Assembly (NCBI GenBank): GCA_965655865.1 | Contig: CBFHJJ010000001.1 | Span: 1-64,000, forward strand | DNA length: 64,000 bases | DNA from: MAG-121220-bin8 sp965655865 | GTDB taxonomy: Bacteria > Bacteroidota > Bacteroidia > Flavobacteriales > Flavobacteriaceae | Direction: 5' to 3' | Position numbers and translations under genes: made by a program | Notes under the pieces: model-generated | Database searches by the model: none | What the model saw: the letters and a program-made list of their open reading frames with translations, nothing else | What the model was told of the DNA's origin: nothing | Shown: piece by piece, positions 59,063 to 64,000 of the stretch | How the letters are laid out: each line of letters opens with the position of its first letter | How positions within the stretch are numbered: the stretch's first letter is position 1

Positions 59063-59069
59063 TATTTAT
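59063..59069 (+). promoter_or_regulatory. TATTTAT motif before the 317-aa gene
   Basis: ACTATTTATATAGAAAAG, 14 bases before the ATG. Confidence 0.4.
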
Positions 59070-59083
59070 ATAGAAAAGTAAAA

Positions 59084-60037
59084 ATGTCATTAGAAATCAC
59101 AGATTTTTCAACTAACTTAATTGAATGTAGTAGTAAACTCGCGGGTGACTGTTGTCCAATCGACAGTACCTTGGATGTTAGACCGTGGGCGTATGAAATA
59201 AACAAACATGGTGGTACTGAATTGTGTGATTACATAATTAAAAGACGACCTGAGAAAGGGTGGACACTCGACTTTGTTTTTAACAGAGAAGAATTACCGT
59301 GGTCTAATGGTAGTGTTTTTTATTTTTTTGGGGTAAGAGATGAGAATACACAATCTTTATATGCCGACAATAACCTTTCCTTTGGGTTTACTTCAAATGG
59401 AAAAATTAAATGGAATTCATATAGATATTCAGGTAGCTGTGTTAATGAATCGTATAAAGAAACCTATTACCTTGATTCTGGAGTAACTCCAATTCTTTGT
59501 GAGAATGGCACATCTAAAGATTTCAATATAACAATAACATTTGATCGTCACTTAAGACACACTGAGTGTGAAATTGAAAATGCTGGTGGGTGGAATGATT
59601 TAATTACGGGATCAACAATCACTAATCCGAGAGCAGTAACACTTTCAGGAGCAACAGAAAATTATCAATACATTGAGGAATTAAATAAGGATTGGAATGA
59701 TGAGAGATATGCGAGGTTAGGGATATTAAAAATATATTTAAATGGTCGACCTATTTACAAAATTGATAATTGGGAGGAAATTATACCATCTAATAGAGGT
59801 TTCCAACCATTTATTCAATCATGGGGTGGTGGAACTACAGGTTCAGGTGGTGTACATCAGGGAGTTACTGGATTTAATTTAAAAAGAATCAAATATATTG
59901 AAGAACCTTTAAATGCTTTAGAGGTTAGACACCACTATATTGTGTCAACCAAACCAACATACAACATTGTAGAGTGTCAAGAAAAATGTGAGGAGGATAA
60001 TATAGAACCCTTTAGTGATGATAAAAAAATAGAATAG
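59084..60037 (+). CDS. Adhesin-associated structural protein, 317 aa
   Basis: Beta-rich protein with a Cys-containing N-terminus (ECSSKLAGDCCPIDSTLDVR), and concanavalin-like strands (GWTLDFVFNREELPWSNGSV, LSFGFTSNGKIKWNSYRYSG, FNITITFDRHLRHTECEIEN, LGILKIYLNGRPIYKIDNW). This pattern suits a LamG-like or minor fibre/tail protein. It lies between the long adhesin and a small structural gene, each preceded by its own TATTTAT motif. Confidence 0.68.
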   Translation: MSLEITDFSTNLIECSSKLAGDCCPIDSTLDVRPWAYEINKHGGTELCDYIIKRRPEKGWTLDFVFNREELPWSNGSVFYFFGVRDENTQSLYADNNLSFGFTSNGKIKWNSYRYSGSCVNESYKETYYLDSGVTPILCENGTSKDFNITITFDRHLRHTECEIENAGGWNDLITGSTITNPRAVTLSGATENYQYIEELNKDWNDERYARLGILKIYLNGRPIYKIDNWEEIIPSNRGFQPFIQSWGGGTTGSGGVHQGVTGFNLKRIKYIEEPLNALEVRHHYIVSTKPTYNIVECQEKCEEDNIEPFSDDKKIE

Positions 60038-60038
60038 A

Positions 60039-60045
60039 TATTTAT
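60039..60045 (+). promoter_or_regulatory. TATTTAT motif, 4 nt before ATG
   Basis: GATATTTATTAATATG; begins 2 bases after the previous stop. Confidence 0.5.
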
Positions 60046-60049
60046 TAAT

Positions 60050-60418
60050 ATGGAATTTTTTATACGAAAAGGATCAACAGATCCATTATTAAAATTAAGG
60101 TTAGTTGACGATGGTCGAAATGACAAGTCGTCGTTAAATGACCTTTTAGAAAATAGTGATATTACTTTCGATATGTATGAGGTTGAAACCGAAGTTCCAA
60201 CTATCTTAGGTGGTGTATGTAACCTTACAACTCGGAATAAAAAATATGACCAATCTACAGACGAATACTACATCACATATAGGTTCACTGAAGATCAAAC
60301 ATCAGAATCGGGTAAATATGAAGGTATAGTGACTATTCAATTTTTAGATACTGATTTACTTCCTACCGAAAAACTAATTGTTCCTATCAAAGAAAAATTA
60401 TTTATTAATATTATATAA
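60050..60418 (+). CDS. Small fibre-associated structural protein, 122 aa
   Basis: MEFFIRKGSTDPLLKLRLVD, ITFDMYEVETEVPTILGGVC, YITYRFTEDQTSESGKYEGI and LPTEKLIVPIKEKLFINII form an Ig-like or phage-BppU-type beta sandwich (R-K-G-x-T-x-P-x-L). Such domains usually sit at the base of fibres or in the baseplate upper part. No catalytic residue. Last gene of the adhesin unit; no obvious terminator follows. Confidence 0.68.
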   Translation: MEFFIRKGSTDPLLKLRLVDDGRNDKSSLNDLLENSDITFDMYEVETEVPTILGGVCNLTTRNKKYDQSTDEYYITYRFTEDQTSESGKYEGIVTIQFLDTDLLPTEKLIVPIKEKLFINII

Positions 60419-60432
60419 TTCATTCTTCGGAA

Positions 60433-60463
60433 TTGATTATTACGTATTTTATTGTTATATTTG
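60433..60463 (+). promoter_or_regulatory. Bacteroidetes-type promoter of the DNA polymerase gene
   Basis: TTG (60433-60435) and TATATTTG (60456-60463) match the host -33 TTG and -7 TAnnTTTG with a 20-base spacer. This suggests early expression by unmodified host RNA polymerase, in contrast to genes with the TATTTAT motif. Confidence 0.6.
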
Positions 60464-60476
60464 TGGTAAGACTAAC

Positions 60477-60498
60477 TACATCATCCAATGATGGTGTA
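60477..60498 (+). promoter_or_regulatory. Leader hairpin upstream of DNA polymerase
   Basis: 9-bp stem TACATCATC/GATGGTGTA (one G-U) with loop CAAT, 35 bases before the ATG and just inside the predicted transcript. No T-run follows, so it is not a terminator; it may be a regulatory leader structure. Confidence 0.4.
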
Positions 60499-60533
60499 AG
60501 ATAATTTGTCAACTAATTAAAACACAAGACACA

Positions 60534-63302
60534 ATGAATAAAGAGATAATCTCACAAGAGGTAATCGAGGAATTTCTCAATGGTTCCGATCCCGAAAAGT
60601 ATATCGTCGGTATAGAGTACGAATACAAAACAAACACAATTTACAAAATTATTCAAGACCCTGAAAAAGGTAAAATTATTCGTAAGGATACTTTGACTCC
60701 GTTTCTTTGGGTTAGTGATATTAGTGACTTAAATTTTTATGGAAAAAATAAAGGTCGTCAACGCAGTAAAATGGTTGAGTATGGTATCAAAATTGAAAAA
60801 TTAGAAGACAAAGACCATCAACGACTCATTAACGGTTATAATTACATAGTTAAGAGTACAAAAGGATATGGTCCATTATTAGACTTTTTCAGACAAGGCG
60901 GTATCAATCCATGGGATGAAGAGGTAAGGAATCGTTTTATATTATTAAACCCTAAAGAACAATTTTTAATTCAAAAACAAAAAAGACTGTTTAAGGGGTT
61001 AGAAGATTATTCGGACGTACATCGTTTAGTATTTGATATTGAGACCACGGGTCTTGATCCTGAAGTGGATAAAATCATTCTGATCGGAATGAAGGATAAT
61101 CGAGATTTTGTTGAAATCATTGATGCGTTTGGTGAAGATGGTGAAGCAAGATGTATTATTGAATTTTTTAAACACCTAAGAGAATTAAAACCAACAACGA
61201 TTGCGGGATATAACTCTGCATTCTTTGATTTCCCATTTATTTTAAAGAGGTGTGAAATATTGGGTATAAACCCTAAAGAACATACTCAGATATTCCACGC
61301 ACAAGGAATTAAAGAACGTGAAGGGATGTTAAAATTAGCCAATGAGGTGGAATATTATACCCAACACATTATTTGGGGAATGAACATTCTCGATATTGCA
61401 CATTCAGTTCGTAGATCTCAGGCAATAAACTCAGACATTAAGTCGTGGGGTTTGAAGTACATTACAAAATATCTTGGTGCAGAAAAGGAGAATCGTGTAT
61501 ATGTTGAGGGTTCTCAGATTTCTAACATTTATATTGATAACGAAAGTTTTTATATGAACCCTAAGACGGGTAAGTATAAAAAAATTGGAGATCCTGGTAC
61601 TGAAAATCTACTACAACGTTTCCCAAATGTTTATGAAATTTGGACAGGTAGAAAAATAGTAGAACAATATCTTGACGATGATTTATATGAAACTATGGTT
61701 GTTGACGATTCGTTTAGTCAATCAACATTTTTACTATCTAAGGTCGTACCCGCAACTTACGAAAGAGTATCAACTATGGGTACCGCAACTTTATGGAAAT
61801 TAATCATGTTGGCGTGGTCATATAAACACGATTTAGCAATACCTAAAAAAGATGAACGTAGACCAATTACTGGTGGTTTGTCAAGATTATTAAATGTTGG
61901 TTACGAAACTAACGTAGTTAAGTTTGACTACTCATCACTGTACCCATCAATACAATTGGTGTATGACGTGTTCCCCGACTGTGATGTTATGGGTGTTCAG
62001 AAATCGATGTTAAAGTACTTCCGTGATGTTCGTATAAATTATAAGTTATTAGCTGCGGAACACTACAAAACAGATCCTGAGTTATCAGAAAAATATAACA
62101 GAAAACAATTACCAATTAAGATTTTCATTAATGCGTACTTTGGTTCATTATCCGCACCACACGTATTTCCGTGGGGTGATATGGATATGGGTGAAACCAT
62201 TACATGTGTGGGTAGACAAAGTCTTAGAATGATGATTATGTATTTTCAAGGTATCGGTTATAAACCACTTGTAATGGACACTGATGGTGTTAACTTCTCA
62301 GCACCTAAAGATATGGAAAGTCGTAGGTATGTTGGTAAGGGTCTAAATGGACTTGTTGTTAAAGGTAAAGAATATGAAGGTCTTGAAGCAGATACCGCAG
62401 AATTTAACGATATTTTCATGAGAGGTGAGATGGGTCTTGACATCGATTATGTTTGTCCTGCCACTATTAATCTCGCAAGGAAAAATTATGTACTAAAAAA
62501 ACCAAACGGTGGTGTTAAATTAACAGGTAACACAATTAAATCTAAAAACTTATCGGGTTACATAGTGGACTTTCTTGATAAAGGTTTAAGACTACTTCTT
62601 GATGGTAAAGGTCATGAGTTCATTGAATACTACTATAGTTACATTGAAATCATATATAATCAAGAGATTCCATTGGCAAAGATCGCTAATAAATCGAGGG
62701 TTAAACAATCAATAGATGATTATAAAAAACACATACTTAAAAGAACCAAAAGTGGATCATTAATGTCACGAAAAGCACACATGGAGTTAATCATGGCTAA
62801 TGGGTATAATGCGGGTCTTGGTGAAACGATATTCTATGTTAATAATGGAACTGCCAAATCTCATGGTGATGTTTCAAAAAAACCAAAGACTAATGAAGTG
62901 AAAATAAATTGTTACATGATAACGGAAAAGGAAATGACTGATAACCCTGAAATGAAAGGAGAATATAACATTGCTCGATACGTGAATACATTTAACAAAA
63001 GAATAGAACCTCTTATGGTTGTTTTTAGTCCTGAGATTCGTAATGATATTATGGTTGACAATCCTGAGAAGAGACAATACTTTACACCCTCACAGTGTAA
63101 GTTAGATTCAGGTAATCCTATGAAAGAAGGTGGTCAAGACAACTTTGACGATGTAATGACACTATCCGACACTGAGGTTAATTTTTGGAATAAGATAAAG
63201 AGAGACCCTTTCTTTTTATACTTAGATGATAGTATTGATCATATTGACCAACATTGGGTTAAATACAATAGAAGTTTATTAGACTTTGAGATAGAGAAGT
63301 AA
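60534..63302 (+). CDS. Family B DNA polymerase
   Basis: 922 residues. The proofreading exonuclease has Exo I FDIETTGLD (167-175), Exo II AGYNSAFFDFPF (224-235), and an Exo III-like EQYLDDDLYET (377-387). Polymerase motif A is KFDYSSLYPSI (463-473), motif B KIFINAYFGSLS (529-540) and motif C MDTDGVNF (581-588). All catalytic Asp are present. Length and motif spacing resemble archaeal/T4-type replicative enzymes, but it is not a close T4 gp43 match by eye. A host-type promoter and a leader hairpin precede it and a terminator follows. Confidence 0.97.
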   Translation: MNKEIISQEVIEEFLNGSDPEKYIVGIEYEYKTNTIYKIIQDPEKGKIIRKDTLTPFLWVSDISDLNFYGKNKGRQRSKMVEYGIKIEKLEDKDHQRLINGYNYIVKSTKGYGPLLDFFRQGGINPWDEEVRNRFILLNPKEQFLIQKQKRLFKGLEDYSDVHRLVFDIETTGLDPEVDKIILIGMKDNRDFVEIIDAFGEDGEARCIIEFFKHLRELKPTTIAGYNSAFFDFPFILKRCEILGINPKEHTQIFHAQGIKEREGMLKLANEVEYYTQHIIWGMNILDIAHSVRRSQAINSDIKSWGLKYITKYLGAEKENRVYVEGSQISNIYIDNESFYMNPKTGKYKKIGDPGTENLLQRFPNVYEIWTGRKIVEQYLDDDLYETMVVDDSFSQSTFLLSKVVPATYERVSTMGTATLWKLIMLAWSYKHDLAIPKKDERRPITGGLSRLLNVGYETNVVKFDYSSLYPSIQLVYDVFPDCDVMGVQKSMLKYFRDVRINYKLLAAEHYKTDPELSEKYNRKQLPIKIFINAYFGSLSAPHVFPWGDMDMGETITCVGRQSLRMMIMYFQGIGYKPLVMDTDGVNFSAPKDMESRRYVGKGLNGLVVKGKEYEGLEADTAEFNDIFMRGEMGLDIDYVCPATINLARKNYVLKKPNGGVKLTGNTIKSKNLSGYIVDFLDKGLRLLLDGKGHEFIEYYYSYIEIIYNQEIPLAKIANKSRVKQSIDDYKKHILKRTKSGSLMSRKAHMELIMANGYNAGLGETIFYVNNGTAKSHGDVSKKPKTNEVKINCYMITEKEMTDNPEMKGEYNIARYVNTFNKRIEPLMVVFSPEIRNDIMVDNPEKRQYFTPSQCKLDSGNPMKEGGQDNFDDVMTLSDTEVNFWNKIKRDPFFLYLDDSIDHIDQHWVKYNRSLLDFEIEK

Positions 63303-63305
63303 TAG

Positions 63306-63336
63306 TATGGGGGTTGAAATAGTACCCCCATATTTT
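63306..63336. terminator. Convergent terminator after DNA polymerase
   Basis: 9-bp stem TATGGGGGT/ACCCCCATA with T5 on the + side; the - strand gene stops at its edge. Confidence 0.85.
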
Positions 63337-64000
63337 TATATTCCGAGGAATGGAGATTGGAATGGTCTATGTTTAAGTGATTTGTTTAAATTTTCAGCTT
63401 CATTAGCCTTTCTTTCTAACATCTTATCAGGACGTAGTCTTTCCAAACGTTGAGTTAATTCCTCAATAAGTTTTAATTTTTCGTCTTTACCTTCGGTTAA
63501 AAGTGAATTATAATCTAATTTTACTTCACTATCAGGTACTCTTAAATCTCCTGAGAATTTAGAATATACTCTACCTAAACCTTCTTTAGAATAACCAATC
63601 AGATACTTACGTACCCAATTCTGAGCTGGTCTATTAAGTGTTTCCCATGTAAGTTCTTCCGTTTCTATATCAGAAGGTAATTTGATAATGTCTTTATTTT
63701 TAGCTAAACAATCATCTCTATCAAATGTATCGTAGTACCAATACCACACATAGTAATTGTGTTTTTGTACAGAACCAAAATCAAACCTACCACCTGGTGT
63801 GTTATAAAGGTGAACGTGTTTTTTTCCTTCAGGACCTGCAGTAACACGATATGTTAATTCACCACCAATTAGACGATTCTTTAATCCCCTATCTTGCATC
63901 CTCGCTAAAAGATCGTAAGCCGGCATCATGAAATACGAACCTGAAGTACCCATTTGTGCAAATCCACCAACACCACCAGAACCAACACCACCAAGACCAC
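63336..64000 (-). CDS. Structural protein, C-terminal part (runs off the window)
   Basis: The frame is open to the window edge; an internal ATG at 63953 is not the likely start, because the upstream codons encode a Gly/Val-rich stretch (GGVGSGGVGGFAQMGTSGSY) in frame. Visible parts: PAYDLLARMQDRGLKNRLIG, HVHLYNTPGGRFDFGSVQKH, YYVWYWYYDTFDRDDCLAKN and a charged helical end (LIEELTQRLERLRPDKMLER). Aromatic-rich beta sequence and a Gly-rich linker suggest a virion protein. No family is assigned. Confidence 0.7.
   Translation of the reverse strand, partial: GLGGVGSGGVGGFAQMGTSGSYFMMPAYDLLARMQDRGLKNRLIGGELTYRVTAGPEGKKHVHLYNTPGGRFDFGSVQKHNYYVWYWYYDTFDRDDCLAKNKDIIKLPSDIETEELTWETLNRPAQNWVRKYLIGYSKEGLGRVYSKFSGDLRVPDSEVKLDYNSLLTEGKDEKLKLIEELTQRLERLRPDKMLERKANEAENLNKSLKHRPFQSPFLGI

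Noticed and set aside
1..64000. Evidence of lysogeny (integrase, repressor, attachment site)
   Set aside because: No recombinase or repressor signature, and no att-like direct repeat next to a tRNA, was seen in this window.

Overview
The window is a contiguous stretch of a large tailed phage with a T4-type head module that very probably infects a Bacteroidetes (flavobacterial, likely marine) host. The phage assignment rests on a terminase large subunit, portal, gp21-type prohead protease, acidic scaffold, gp23-like major capsid protein, gp55-like late sigma factor, baseplate-type proteins, endolysin and family B DNA polymerase. The host assignment rests on a Bacteroidetes-type ribosomal protein bS21, a type IX secretion (T9SS) C-terminal sorting domain, a TAnnTTTG promoter before the polymerase, the near absence of Shine-Dalgarno sequences, and lipoproteins with Bacteroidetes-style signals. 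Base composition is AT-rich throughout, with no break that would suggest a host segment. No integrase, CRISPR array or insertion sequence was seen.

Layout. 1-8.8 kb (mostly +): the end of a carbamoyltransferase, an M23 peptidase, a small metallopeptidase, a flavodoxin-fold oxidoreductase, a stand-alone DnaA domain IV and two lipoproteins (these three on -), then three large proteins that look like virion or ejection components. 8.9-12.7 kb (-): a small-gene region with a tmRNA, four tRNAs (CAU, Arg-UCU, Leu-UAA, Glu-UUC), a glycosyltransferase and a chain of 30-65-residue genes, three of which share a 17-base element just before the start codon. 12.8-19.8 kb (+): holin candidate and endolysin, then seven genes for exported proteins, including dockerin-like, cohesin-like, T9SS-sorted and CsgG-like proteins. 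19.9-23.6 kb: a ClpC-like unfoldase (-), an Hsp20 chaperone, a KTSC protein and a nucleotidyltransferase. 23.7-36.3 kb (+): acidic proteins, terminase, portal, protease, scaffold and capsid, with bS21 inserted on the - strand. 36.4-55.8 kb: dCMP deaminase (+), then a long - strand run of structural genes mixed with late sigma, PhoH, dUTPase and glycosyltransferases. 55.8-60.4 kb (+): a Pro/Thr-rich fibre-like adhesin and partners. 60.5-64 kb: DNA polymerase (+) and a convergent structural gene that leaves the window.

How it fits together. A heptamer TATTTAT lies 4-6 bases before many start codons and further upstream of others, on both strands. It is the best candidate for the late promoter read by the gp55-like sigma; if so, several late mRNAs would be almost leaderless. 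bS21, tmRNA and tRNAs suggest extensive control of host translation. ClpC-like and Hsp20 proteins suggest control of proteostasis. Several head-proximal and accessory proteins begin with a short helix ending in (L/I)xE, like T4 capsid-targeting propeptides cut by the gp21 protease. The most unusual block is 13.99-19.76 kb, which may encode a secreted, self-assembling cohesin/dockerin layer with its own CsgG-like outer-membrane component.
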